From contig NC_134367.1 in the NCBI RefSeq assembly GCF_035582795.1, forward strand, positions 3,412,501 to 3,476,500: a DNA stretch of 64,000 nucleotides, in the 5' to 3' direction. The notes under the pieces are model-generated. The model had not been told where the DNA came from. It made no database searches and was given only the letters and a program-made list of their open reading frames with translations. This stretch comes from Mycteria americana (taxonomy: Eukaryota; Chordata; Aves; Ciconiiformes; Ciconiidae). This document shows, one piece after another, positions 33,124 to 46,014 of this stretch (the first letter of the stretch is position 1; each line of letters opens with the position of its first letter). The position numbers and the translations under genes are program-made.

Positions 33124-33729
33124 TTAAATGTGCTTGCAGTGCTTCTTTTTCTTTCTCTGTGCTCCTTCGATACCCTCATCTGTCTCCTCTTTCTGTCTTT
33201 TGTGTTTCTTCTTATGGCGTTTCTTTTGCTTTGCCTCATAGTCCTTTTTGCCGAGATCTTCCCCATCAGATATTCCCGTACAAATTTCTCCATTGCCCAT
33301 ATTTTCATCACAACTAATGTTTTCCCCTTTGTGCTGCTCTTTATGTTTCCTTTTCTTTTTCCCTGAGTGACACTCATTTAACGGAGCATCCAGTTCCTCT
33401 CCATTCAAGCTACCTATCTTAGATTGTTTCACTTTTGGTTTCTCGCAATACTCTGTACTCTCTGCCTCATCTCTCTTCTGCTTCTTCTTTTTCTTTTTGA
33501 CTTTGGTTTTCAGTTCTTCTGAAGGCTCCAAAGCTTCCTCAGCTGTTGGGCAGGAATTGTCTACCTTTGTTTCTGTTTCATTCTGGGATCCCTTCAGTTT
33601 AGCCATGCGCTTAGCGAAATATTCCTGTACAGTGAGAACACTCTTCACTGTATTGTAACCGTCTGCAGGCTCAGATAGCCAGCGGTTTCTCTTCTTTTCT
33701 TCCTGAGACTCGGGATCGGGAATATCCTC
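33124..33729 (-). CDS. PINX1: PINX1 last coding exon (C-terminal 201 residues)
   Basis: This is the C-terminal exon of PINX1, the PIN2/TRF1-interacting nucleolar inhibitor of telomerase, also linked to rRNA maturation. The minus-strand acceptor is ttcacctgcag|gag with AG at 33731-33730. The frame opens in phase 0 (EDIPDPESQEEKRR) and runs to TAA at 33126-33124. The diagnostic block is LTVQEYFAKRMAKLK at exon residues 32-46, matching FTIQEYFAKRMAALK of human PINX1. The rest is acidic/lysine-rich low-complexity sequence with basic tracts KKKKKKQKR, GKKKRKHK, KKRHKKKHKRQK and QRKKKKHCKHI. These correspond in position to the human telomerase-inhibitory and nucleolar-targeting C-terminus but are poorly conserved in detail. 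The G-patch domain is encoded by 5' exons that are not in this window. The gene partner downstream is SOX7, as in mammals. A GTG inside the exon is not a start. Confidence 0.93.
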   Translation of the reverse strand, partial: EDIPDPESQEEKKRNRWLSEPADGYNTVKSVLTVQEYFAKRMAKLKGSQNETETKVDNSCPTAEEALEPSEELKTKVKKKKKKQKRDEAESTEYCEKPKVKQSKIGSLNGEELDAPLNECHSGKKKRKHKEQHKGENISCDENMGNGEICTGISDGEDLGKKDYEAKQKKRHKKKHKRQKEETDEGIEGAQRKKKKHCKHI

Positions 33730-36700
33730 CTGCAGGTGAACAAAGAGGAGCAGGAGTGAGAGTCAGAAATAATGGCTTTAAACATCACATTTGTTTTTGC
33801 ACGCTAATAAGAAACACATTTAAAAACCATAGAGTGCTTTGAAAATTAACTGTAAAAGTATAGACTTTGGCAGAAGTGAGAGGCAGTCCTTAATGCAAAA
33901 GATAGCGTAGGTTTAGGGAGAAGAGGTGGCCGTATGGAAGGCAGCAAGAAAATACAGAACAAGACAGTTCTCTGTTGTTTTGAATTTCTTACTGTTTACC
34001 TACTCCTGTGCAGCTCACACAGATTATGTAGAATACTATCATACTCAGTGTATCACTTTGCAAAAGCACATGTCTCTACAAGATATAAAACAACATGAAA
34101 AATAACACAGTATGATCTATTAGCCTGTGGCATAAAGGAAATCCCATGCCTGGAATACCTCTACAGCAAAGCGCAAGAACTTATGATATACGGAGCAATC
34201 CAGCATTGATGCATCTCTTCCATCTTATCTGATCTTTAGAAATGTTTGTTTCGTAGCTGGTTTACTGTCATTGTGTCCTAGATGTTGTTATTTAAACATG
34301 CTCCATTTGATCATACGTTATCAGATGGCAAAAACAACATCACAGGTTAGATCTTACAAGGCTTCTGCATACACAAAATAAATAGCTGCTGAACTCTAGC
34401 TGCAGGTGAATGTCTATAAAAAGAGTCTAGTATCTAGAAAGTAAATATAAAATGAAAAGCAAAGTACAGCTCTGGAGCTGGATGTTATCTATGGCATGAA
34501 GAGAATTGACTCTGAAAAAGCAACAAATGCAACAAGATGAAAATGCATAACTTGTTAAATTATCTGTGACTTATGAAATAAACAAGCCAGAGAGGCAGCA
34601 GAAGTTCAGACTTGTTTACATGGATACTGAAGCACTCAAAAATAACCCTTTGTGGCATATCCTTTTGCTTGGCAAAAGTCACAAATGACTCTTGGAAGCG
34701 TCCCACATTTTACATTGCTGTTTTTTTAAAGCCTTGTATGAACTGCAGGTAACCAAGCACACCCCCCTTGATGGGAAAAGCTGAGCAGGTTAAGGATTGT
34801 GTAGAATCCTTACCAACACCTGACCTACAACACGCTTCTTGAATGGGAGGTAATCCACAGCTATTGCAGTCAAACGTGGCGAGTATGACAGAGATACTTC
34901 ACTGCTTTTCCATTCATAAATGCACAGATAGATAAGAGCATCCACTCTACCTATGCATCTTGTACGTGAACTGAAGTGACTATAAAATGCAACCAAATGA
35001 GAGCAGTAATATTTCACGCCCCCTTTCACTGGCATAAAGTGATACACGGGGTGAAGGCCAGCAGAAAACTGGGAGATATAAACCCACTTATCTCAACACT
35101 TGATAGTTATTGCGTGATGGTGTAAGTAAGTGATCTGGCTCTCTTCAGGGCGTCATTAAACTTGCTAGCTGAAGTGGGGTTTATTAGGGTTTGTGAGTAA
35201 GGTTTTACAGGTCTGACTCCTTATGCATCCATAACCTTTACCCACATGAGCAGAAATGCAAAAATTTGTGTCATTAGTGATGCATTATGAGTGGCGATTT
35301 CCTCATACATCTGCTTTCAAGAGAGCTATTCCAGTGGAACGAAAGTAACGCTACACTTGAGATTCCAGTAATGTTTGTGTGGGCACTTAAAAAAATCAGG
35401 TACTTTTCTTGTAGGAATACCTTGTAGTGCACCTTAAGGTAAGTTTATGAAGTAACTAAAACTATTCAACTTCTGGCAAAGAAGTCTGCAAAGAGATGTT
35501 GAACATGGGGAAAAAAAAAAAGCACGTATCTACACACATCTATACATACAGGTTACATTTGAAAGGGGAGCCGCAGTAGAAGTTTGACAAGACAGAATCC
35601 ACAGAATAAATGGATTGAGCTATGTTTGTAGTCACTCTCTTTTTAATAAGATATACCTCTCAACCCAAGCAAGCAGCGTTAGTGCGGATCAAAAATAGAT
35701 GCCCTGCTAAAGCAGAGTTAAACAGGTCACTTTCTTTTCCTTTTCCTTCTACCCACAGCAGGATTTTGACACCTTGTATTGCAAAATGACAAACAGCCTC
35801 CCAGATTTTCTGCCGCAGATGCCAGCCAGAACAGTTTCCCTCCCCACCCCAATATGTAAAATGTACTTGCGACCAGAACACCAATTACCCCCTGGCCAAC
35901 CAGGAAAGGGTTTTCTCATTCCCTTGGTGACTTCAAGTCCTGACAACTTAATTACTGTAATTGAAGGCAAATATTACTTGAACTCTACACATTTCTTTTA
36001 TAAAATACATTAGGCATAAAAAAAAATGTTCCTTTGGTTAAGCTGAGGAGTTCAGAAGGTATGCATGATCCCAGAAAATAAGAACCTTGCTCAGAAACTC
36101 CTTTATTGATAAGAGTTTTAATAACCACGGGCCACTGAACACAGAACTAACAGGGCATGGAGACAAGCAAAGAGGTGCCAACCCTAGAAAACCTCTCAGT
36201 TTAGGAAAAGCTTATGTGAAACCATAAATCACCTGGAAGGGCTGTTAAATGCCAGAAGTGTTCCCCCTCCCGTGATGTACCTGTCCGAGTAGCCATGGGA
36301 ACACCGCTGAACTCTGCAATGTGGGTTTTCTCTAACCTCTCGACGGGAGACTCACCGTGTATGCAATTCCTCCCCTGCTTGCCCCAACACACACATATAG
36401 AAGTTTCAAAGAAAAATAAGATATACATACTTAAACGCGTACTGTGCTGCTGCGACTTCTGAAAAGCAATTTATTACACAACATAAAAGACAGAAAGAAA
36501 CACTCCTGCTCCAAAGAACTGATGATCACCTGCATTGCAAAAGAGCAATCGTGCTGTAACGGGTGGGAGGCCTGAAGATTGGGCTTTGGAGGCGATATGT
36601 TTGTCCATACCATGAGTTCCAAAATTGCCCACAAAATCGGGCTGAGAAGATGAAGTTAAAAGGAGTTGGGAATACTGGCCTCAATGGAATTGGTAGGATG

Positions 36701-37477
36701 GTCCCAAGCAAGAGAAAAGGACTGCCTGAAACATAGTGTTAAATGTGGAACGATTAAGAGGAAACAATAGGAAAATTCAAGGAGAGGCTGGGAAGTGCAC
36801 AGGAAAAGATGAAGGTCAATTATAGCCAGAAGTCCCCTGTAAATATCATCTGTTTATGTAATTAGTTAAATGTATGGAAAATAATGTGAAGCACATAAAG
36901 CACTCTATGTACCACCGTTTTTTTTTTCTGCCTGCTTTCTTCACTTGAGACACACAATGCTGATTTAATCATTCAGTTAGTACACTAAACTTATAGAGTG
37001 AAATCCTGGTTCCCTTGATTCCTGCAGGATCAGGAGTGCATCTCTAAGGCCTCATACTCTCAGAGCACCTTTCAGCCACAGTTACTTAGGGAAGAAAAAA
37101 AATAGGGGATTATGGTCAATTATATAAACAATTCACATCGCATCGTGAAAACAGTTTGGTAACAGTAGAAGGCCAAAGTGGAAAGTATTTGGACACCTCA
37201 TGAGATCAAATGAGTTTGAAACCCAAATATCTTTGGAGATTTAAGACCTTAGGTTGAAGAATTAAAATCTAAAAAGAAAAACTGCATCCGCATGCTACTC
37301 TGAGAGGAAAAGGGAGATAGAACCAATCAGCAAACACCAAGGGTGCTAGTACATAAGCAACAGAAGCAGCTCGGATCAATTCAGTGAAGTTCCCCTCCTC
37401 TTCAGACTGCAAGTGTTTCTTTCTTAGTACTTAAAGCTTAGAATAGGGGAATCAAAAAATCTGCTGTACAATCTCAG

Positions 37478-37560
37478 ATCTGCCACATACGAACTACAAT
37501 TACTTAAGTAATTTCACATGCCTTTGCCTTCCTCATTTGCAAATGAGGGGGTACTAATTC
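37478..37560 (+). mobile_element. Possible MIR-like SINE fragment in presumed PINX1 intron
   Basis: GATCTGCCACATACGAACTA, ACTTAAGTAATTTCACATGC and CTTCCTCATTTGCAAATGAG follow the sense MIR order (ctgccacttac, aagttacttaacc, cctcatctgtaaaatgggg). It is strongly diverged. Confidence 0.45.
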
Positions 37561-39296
37561 ACAAGCAATTTTGTTAGCGCAAATTCACAAAAATGACACG
37601 AAAGGAAAAGTACAGAAGGGGTGAGCATAAAGGCAGAATAAAGCTAAACAATTTCAGTAGATTCTCACTTAAATTACAGAAAATGGGCTAGATGAAGTAA
37701 GTAGAGGCTAAACCTCTAGCCTGAGTTACAAGGCAATCACACAACCATTCATAGCTTTAAAGTACAACCACCCCTTTCTGCAGTCTGGCTGAACCACAGT
37801 GATTAGCTACTTTCTTGTCGAGAAACCATAACAATAAGATTAATATAATCCAGTTCTGTTTCTGCTACTTCAGATCCTCACTGCAGAGGTGCGTTGGTAT
37901 GACCCCCATGCAGTGCACAAAACTTGACAGGCAAGAACTGAGGGTATCCCTGTATCTTTCTAACCCAGGTCTAGCTCTAATGGAGAGAAGCACAGCAGAT
38001 TATTCGTGAAGAGTCACTCTGGAGCTTTGCAAACATTAAGGATGACAGAGTCTTGCTTTAAGGAGTTGACAACTTAACGTTAAGTAAGAGCATAAACATT
38101 TGGATTGGGATCAAACAGGCAAGAGAGTGAACAAAGACTTGTAGCATGATGAGTTTAAGCAGGATTAAAATAAATACATGCAAAAATAAGGACACGTATC
38201 ATCAGTTCTGAAGTCAATTCTGGCATAAGAACAGGTACCCAGGAGGCTCTAATGTTTTCAATTTACCAGATTAAGATTGGTATACTGCAGACAGCATCTT
38301 ACGAAGAACTAATGATAACCAACTTCCAATACAGAAAGGGCTGACGCAAAGAGAAAAGGGGACAATTTTCCCTGTGCTTATGAGGAAAAGGACAAGCAGC
38401 AGCAGATGTAAGTTACCAACATGAAACTTTGCTAGTAAGAGAAATCTATCAGTATATATGAGAAGCCTCAACAACACTGGGAGTCTCAACCATTGAAAGC
38501 AACTCAAGACAACTATCAGGAAAGCGTTAGGTAGAGTTAATCCTTGCTTGGAATGCAAAATGGAAGATCGGGACTCTAGAAGCATCTTCCAGCCCTGTAA
38601 TGCTTTAAGAACTTAAACAGGGATACAATTTGACCTCCTGGTAATAAAAGAGTTTAATGAAAGAGACAAAAAGCAGGAACACTAAACCTGGAAAGAAATG
38701 GTAAAAATTCAGGTCACCTGCAATTTCCTTCTTTTGTTGACCCTGGTATTCTAATCACCAGGATAGCTCACATAACCATAGCAAGGTTTAATTTTATTAC
38801 TATTTATACTGAGTGCCAATATAGCAAGGAATCCACTTACGGGAAATGGAATGAAAATCCTGAATGTCTAATACCTGGCCGGGCTGTAAGGCATGACAGC
38901 ACTTTTTAAAAGGACAAGTTCCAATTACTATAGAGAAGCACTTTCCTGTTTGACTCCATTAAAATAAGTTCTGTGCTAGAATATATTGAAAAATCAGCTG
39001 CTACCTTGCAGTTGGATATTAACTACTACAATCCACATGAACTATCAGCTCTGTCTCTTACCCAGCAAGGAGAAGGAGAGAGGTTAGGAAGTAACTCATG
39101 GAAAGGGGAAAAGGAAAAACCTTTTAAAAAAAATTCAACTGTTTTCTCCATGGAATTATGAAGATCCATTTTTACTACACCTGCCTCCATCTGCAACTAC
39201 AAAGGAAAGAGCAGTCAGACTGCTCTTCTTGCAATTAAAAATGCCAAGGGATTTTACTGTAGTAAGTCTCTGCTTAGAATAATTTTGGGGTTATAT

Positions 39297-39490
39297 TCAC
39301 AGAATCATTGATTGGAAGTGGCCTCTGGAGGTCTTCAGTCCAGCCTCCGGCCTGGAGCAGGACCCCTGCCAATGCTAGACTAGGTCAGCTTTTTGTAGTG
39401 GAGTCACGGAAACCTCCAAGGATGGAGGTTCCACAACCTTTCCAGATACCTGTCCCGATGCGGCACCGTATCCTAGTGAGGAAGTTTTAT
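39297..39490 (-). mobile_element. CR1 LINE fragment in presumed PINX1 intron
   Basis: The plus strand reads CACAGAATCATTGATTGGAA then TGGCCTCTGGAGGTCTTCAG and TCCAGCCTCCGGCCTGGAGC. Later landmarks are AAGGATGGAGGTTCCACAACC and TTTCCAGATACCTG. This is the inverted 3' part of a CR1 element, strongly diverged and 5'-truncated. Confidence 0.82.
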
Positions 39491-42400
39491 TACCACATAA
39501 CAGCACCTGATTCATTCTACTGTATAAATCCATAGATGCTTAGTTTTCAAGTACATTTACATTGTATCTGCTGACTCCACTTTTTATTTTAGTTTTAAAT
39601 TCTATGGTGATGTGTTTCTATTAAAACTGCATTCAAATTCTCCCAGGCTGTCGTGTAATTCTATGTTATATTTTTGCCAAAAGCTCATCCCTCAGCAAGT
39701 GGCCAATTTTAGCATTTTCATTTATTCTTATAATTCACACATTACTACTGCTAAAATAGAAAGCCACCATCTCTCTTGCTGAATGTAATCTCTAGGTATC
39801 CAAAATGCCACTTGCTTGTCATACAAACAATACATTTTTACTGTCGTACGACGTACGGGATCCCTGCCTGTTTCCATCAATGAAACGGGAGCCGTATAAG
39901 AAGCTGTAATACTCAGCCGGGTTTTGCCTTCAGCCTGAAAACAACAGCGTAACAGGAAGCAACGGGGTTGCAAAAGTGCAACGGATTAAATTTTGGCCAG
40001 AGACTTGATTACAATGATAGTCATGGGGATTCATTCCAGCTGTCATTATCAGATCCTGGTCAGTCCTACAGTACTAACAGTTACCATATTAGCAGTTACA
40101 ACACCTGTATTTCTAATGTCAGCTTGGGAACCCTGATACTGTGTCGCACAGAGCACGCAAACTTCCTCCTACTGTTCTTACACTTTTCAGGAAAAAAAAG
40201 CAGTCATTTAAGTTTTAGCAAAGGCAGCGAGTAAAACCCTGAGCAGAAGGCAGCCTGTGAAAGGCTAAGGGAGAAGACACACAGTGAGATAACGCACAAG
40301 AGGTGCAGAAGACTGAAGGCACATAGGGAAAGAGTTAAAAAAATCAGCACACTGCAGAGAAGAAAAATCCTATTCCTATCTTGAAAGAGAAACACTTAGA
40401 TATCCTTGTGACATCTCATTTCACTCTAGCTACACTGCTGAGGCCAGCAAAACCTCTTTTCCTTTGCATTTCCTTGCAAATTACATCTGTGCCTTAGACT
40501 GAATATAAACAAAACTAAAGGAAGAGATTTCCCCTAGGATCTCTCTATTGGCACGATACAGAGATCCAAACATAGTGACTTCATCTTCCCAGAAGCACCT
40601 AAATCAATTCTAACCGTTCTGTTCTCACCTTGAATAACAGAGGAAGTATGGTCCGGCAAAGCGAGCACAGGACTGGGAAGGTCATGTTTCCCAAGTTCTC
40701 TCCCAGCTGGTGGGAAACGCTGGAGAAGAAGTTATTCCCTCCAGCTCTGGCACAGGCTATCAAAGCGCAAAACATGCCTTATCAACTATATGAAACTCGC
40801 AGCAGAGCTAAGAGTTTCATTAAGTGTTTGTAAAGTGCTTTGAGATCCTTCAAAGAGGTATCACAGATGTGCAAGGCACTGCGCAAGTACTGAAATAACC
40901 CCGCTGTTCCACTCACCTGACAGTGCTACGTGGCTACGACACTTAACAGCGAACAGACACATCACAATTTTTGGCTGTTCTGTGATATACCCGTATATAA
41001 TCAAATCATCAAGAGACTCTCAAATAGAGTATTTCAAAGGAGCGGGCAGGACTATAACCAAATCAGTGCAGACTGGTCTCTTCATCCTGTACCCATACTC
41101 CAAATGTCAATGCCTTCAAATGTCCAGGACAGTCATCCCAGCAGCGGAGGTATTGTTCATGTGGCAGTAGTACTGCAAGGCACACTCAGAAGCAATCCCA
41201 GTCTTCTTCACAAAGTAGTTTACTACTGTCATGTCATTCCCTGGGCACTTTTCATTATCCCTCTGTAATGTGTGTGGAATAGGCAGCTGCTGTTAATCCT
41301 TTCTAATCAGGATTCAGAAGACCGAACCCTTCTTGATTCTTGAGTTCAGGATTTCTTCCTATACCCCGCAGACCCAGCAAAAACTGAATGGACTACATGA
41401 GAAGCAACGAATGGGCTTGGCCAGCCAAACTGTGACTATGAGCAAAGTTATTAATAAGGGCTCTGAAGATTTAAGATGCCAAGATAAGCCACTGAGAGAA
41501 AGAATGGAATAAAATCATTGGAAGTACCCAGAGGAGAGAAAGGACTTCTGGTAGCAATTCTGAGAGCAAGCACAGTCAGCATCACAACTTGGCTTCTGGC
41601 AGAGGAAACTACATGTACTTTGAAATCTGAAAATAACACCTGCCTACGTAAAACTTTGCTTCTATCTCTTTTCTAATAATAAATGTAGAAAAGCATACCT
41701 GTGTATAAATAAAGTGCTTCTAGGAGCATTTGAAGTAGGTAATTTAAATGGCCAAACCTTCACTCCTTTCCCCTTCCCCTTAGAAAATGCTTCTCAGTAG
41801 GAAAATACACACTTGAAACTCTTCTGCTTCTTTGCTCTGAGAGGGTAACATGCTAGAGAGCTGACCCACGTATCAAAATCAAGTCAGACCTCTGTGCAAG
41901 GGTACAGACATTTCCTGTTTTTCAGCAGAAGCAGTGGCCGAGGAGCTGCTGAGAAATACCTTGTGTCACTTTTTAGTGACTTATTTGTTAAGTGTGCCTT
42001 CATCATGACTTGGTTCCTTTTCTCTAAGCAGGTGTGAAGAAGTATTCGCAGCACAGGAAAATGAATCAGAACATTACAATTTAGAGCAGCATAGACCGTA
42101 AATACCAGCAGAGCCCTCCTGCCTGAAAGCGTGCAGACTGAAGACAGATGCAGAAAAACAAGACAAACAGCAAGAATGAGAACTGAAGTCTGAAATACAA
42201 CTGCACGGATGTGTATGCACTTTTTTTCCTTCTCTCCCATCTATAAGGGTCTGAAGAAAAGAGTTTGTCTGAAGAAAGGGTTTTATTTTTCAAGGAATAT
42301 CACTCATGCAGTGTACCTACAGTTCATATGGACCTTATTCTTGTTTTCGAGAATTCACACAGTACAGCCCCGCAACTATAACCAAGCCACGTACAATCTC

Positions 42401-42659
42401 CCTGCAGCCTTCCTTCATAAATTTCTGCATTTTTTTCTTCATTGCTGCCTTTAGTTTTGGTGCTTCCTTGCACAACTCTTCTGACAAGTCAACTCCTCAG
42501 ATCAATTCAAATTAGCACCCATCCTCTCCCCCCACAAACCAACCCAACTCTTCTACGCTATGCTTCATAATGCTACTCCGTTTTCAAACACAGACACCAG
42601 TGTTTAACTAACCATATTGCCTGTGTCCTACCTTACCCTTTTACTCTCTGATATGTGTA

Positions 42660-42760
42660 ACATCCTGCCCTTGTTCTGTCCATCATTTTATTGTAAGCTC
42701 TCTGGGGAAGTAATTAGCCCACATGTGAGCACTATATAACATAATTAACAAATAATAACC
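42660..42760 (+). mobile_element. Possible 3' tail of an ancient tRNA-derived SINE
   Basis: TTTTATTGTAAGCTCTCTGG then GGAAGTAATTAGCC and GAGCACTATATAACATAATT resembles the common amniote SINE/LINE tail reading attgtaagctctttggggcaggga with a later agcgcctagcacaat. The assignment is tentative. Confidence 0.35.
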
Positions 42761-45700
42761 ACTGAGAAATGTAGGCCAAAAAAGCAAAGTTATCAGAGCA
42801 ACATTTCTGCAGAGACTTGTATTGTTCTGTACTCACTTGCAGCGTTAGCCTCCAAGTTCCTGGAGGCACATATTATACTCCAAGCAGCATAAAAGCAAAG
42901 GTGAACACTGTGCTTTAAAGAAGACATAAGATGTTCTGACTTTATTTGGATTTACAGGCTTTGCTATTTTCCACATTCATTAACATTACCAGTAATAAGT
43001 ATTTACACAGAACACTACAGTTAATACATTTCAGAATTCGAGGTGAAAGGCTTACAGTTTGGATCTAAATTACCTTTGGCAACAAGAGGAAAGACAGGAT
43101 GACTGTAACCATGAGCAAGATGCAACACAAACTTCCTAAGTGACATCATTTAGTATGGAAAAACTGCTTGATGAGGCAAGGACAGAACCTCCGTTCTTGG
43201 GTGTTCATCCCCACACTCCACAACAGCTAGTAGGAATGGCAGCAATTGTTGCTCTCTTAACAGGGAAAGCCTAAAAACTCCCTCTTATTTCATCAGGAAA
43301 CAAAATATTTCCCATTCCTGAGGCTTCCTGCTGTAGGACAGGTATTTCAGCCTCTGGCACACTTGCTAGAAAGTGTAAAGAGTCCTGGGTATCCCTTCAA
43401 TGCTGTCTCTATCCCCTTAATACTGAAAAGTAAGTCTGGCTGTTAAGGTGCCTTTAAAGCAATTAGACAAAGGTTTCTAATAAGCCTGAAGTAGACTTCC
43501 CCCTTCATGGGGACCTGGGGAGCTAAGGAAGCATAAAGAAGGATGAAAGAAGGGAAGTAAAGGAGAAAGGATCAGTTTGGAGTGGTTATTGGGATAAAGA
43601 AAGATGGCACTTGCGATGTCCACAGAGGAGGAATAATGTTCGGAAAGAAGAGGGATAAAGTATGTGATTACATCTCCACATTTCTCATCCTTATGTTAGC
43701 AACAGTGACCATACTCTGAAATACGATTTTAGATCCAGCAATAGCTGATCTTGGCTTGAAACACCAAATTAAGGTGGTCCCTACTGAGAACATGACAGTG
43801 AACAGACTACTTCAGCCACAAGGCAGGTGGAAAACTTGTCATCGCGCAGTTGGCACTCCTTTATGGGTAATCCCTGGAGGCTACAAGCGCCTGCATGACC
43901 TATGCAGCCTTGTAGCCTGAGCAAGACAGAGCACGTATGCGGTGACCCGTAATAAAGATGTTGGCTTTTCACGGTCAGTTTGTGAAATCTGCAATCTTTG
44001 GTAGAACTTTGGCTCTATCAACCTGCAAAACAACTTATCTCTTTTAACCTATGCAAGCAAGCCATTTGAGGAGAGAATAGCTTAGACCAGCATGTACAGT
44101 ATCTACATTACCAAGGCCTGCTTCAATGCCAAAGAAAATCTTAACTATCCAAGTGAAGACGATAGGTCTTGTGCTTCAAAACTGATAAATAGCCATATGA
44201 CATTGAGATAGTTTGTAGCCTCACAGTCAGGGTCTTATCTCAGCTTTTCTGCTCATAGGCAATCCAGCTCTGATCTCCCAAGCATTAAAGGTGAAAACAT
44301 TTAGTTTATTTGTGTTTCACATCCGTACCGGTCCAGACTGCTCTTGGGTTTACATTACTTTCCTCCCCTGGGAGTAAAGAGCCTCACTTTCCACCTTCAA
44401 ACCCCTCCTCAGACTTCATTTCCTTTGGCTTGCTTTCCATGGCTGACCTTTATGTTTCTGCTCTGCTTTTCTTGCCTCCCTTTGACTTCTGCACCTTGCA
44501 AACCATAGCCTTCATTTCACACCCTTCTTTGCTGGTTCCCTTCCTCCTTACCTTTTTTTTTTTTTTTTGGTGATGGCTGCTCCTGTAATTTTGACCTGGG
44601 TGAATTTTAAAGACACACATGTCTTTCATTATGCTAAGTATTAGCTTTATGGTACTGCATAAAGATTTAGCGGTAATGTAAAAAACGACAGTGAGAAAAT
44701 CCCCTTGCCTGTAATTCCAAATAGATTTCCTAGGATTTTATTATTAACACTTTATGTAATGGACTAAGGGGAGTGAAGTGCTCTATGGTTGCCCAGTGAA
44801 CCACACAAAACACATAACCTGTGCCTCAAGGGACTTGCAGGTTACAGCTATGAGTGGGTACAAAACAATACAAATAATTGCCAGGTAGGCAATCCCGTGG
44901 GCAGCGTGTGTTCCAATGCAGAACATCTCCTGGCACAGGAGCTTTGAAAAAGGAGTGGGAATGGGATGCTTATCACATCTTAACAGCAAACTGCTCCAGG
45001 AATAAGCAGCAAAATGAAGAGGAGACTTGGGAGAAAATGTCAGATTAAAGGAAAGACTGACTTGTTCCCAATGTCTCATTTGTTCCTAATACTCTGCTGT
45101 CTACAGGTAAGCAAAGGCAAACAGCGTCAGCCACAGCTGGTGTCTCCAGTCCCTCAGCCGCATCGTGGGAAGCTGTTCTGTTGAGAGGGAAGTGGTGTTG
45201 GTTGGGGTCTCAAATCCCTGGTGGAAGGCTTGGAGTAGTTCGCCTAGATGTCCTAAGTGTACTGAAACAGAGAGAAACCAGATGCCACACAGCACAGAAA
45301 TTCTTGCTTTATGTTGAGTACTAACAGGGTGTAGAGTAGAGAAAAGAGGAAAAAAGACCATGCCCAACAGACCTGAGTGGCCTAGCATTTAGCAAAAGCG
45401 CAGAAGCTTTGAAAGTTTTTCTTTACCCCCGATTAGACTCTAACAATCCACCCTTAAAAGCTGCTTTCTACTTTTGCTTTACCTCCTTTCAGTCAATCAT
45501 CCTACTACCCTGCTCTCCTTTAATTAGGTGAGCCCTCTGCTAATCCCTTCTGCTACCTACAAAAGCTGGGTGGTCCCTCCATCTTGAGCAGAGCTCCACC
45601 AACAAGTCAGCCAGTCTCAAATCTCGGCAGTGACTCAGCAATGCCAGCTCAGTTTTCTTTCTTTCCTTCATTACCCCACACTTAATGCCGTAAGAAAAGC

Positions 45701-45786
45701 AGGGGGGTGGAGCCACAGAGTTTTTAAAGGAGTCATTCCAAGCACAGATGAAGGTCACGGCTACTCCAAGGTCTGAGCTACGTTTT

Positions 45787-46014
45787 TCATTTACAAAAGG
45801 ATAGCTGTAGTAACTCTAAGCAAAGCAACTTGGCTTCCTGTGGCTTTGCATCTTGTGGCTGGATGACCCCATATATAACGAAGCGCAAGTTCTGATAGAA
45901 GCTGTTCCTGTGGTTACGGCATTCATAACGGCTTTCCTCTGTGTGGATTCTCTGATGTCTAATAATACAGTTGAGCCCAGCTGGGAAAACAATTTGTCTT
46001 TCCTCTTTATGCAA
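45787..46014 (-). pseudogene. Decayed C2H2 zinc-finger remnant
   Basis: A 75-codon minus-strand open frame contains IIRHQRIHTEESRYECRN, clearly derived from the C2H2 finger end plus linker plus next finger start (HQRIHTGEKPYEC). The linker's invariant glycine and lysine-proline are changed. The second finger has histidine where the second zinc-binding cysteine should be, and no further fingers follow. The frame ends in a short unrelated tail. It lies inside the presumed PINX1 intron and probably descends from a KRAB- or poly-ZNF-type gene or retrocopy. A functional protein is very unlikely at this size and with missing ligands. Confidence 0.65.

Noticed and set aside
33646-33648. GTG as start codon of a 174-residue PINX1 protein
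   Set aside because: The frame continues upstream without stop to a good splice acceptor at 33730, and the codon falls inside the conserved PINX1 block.
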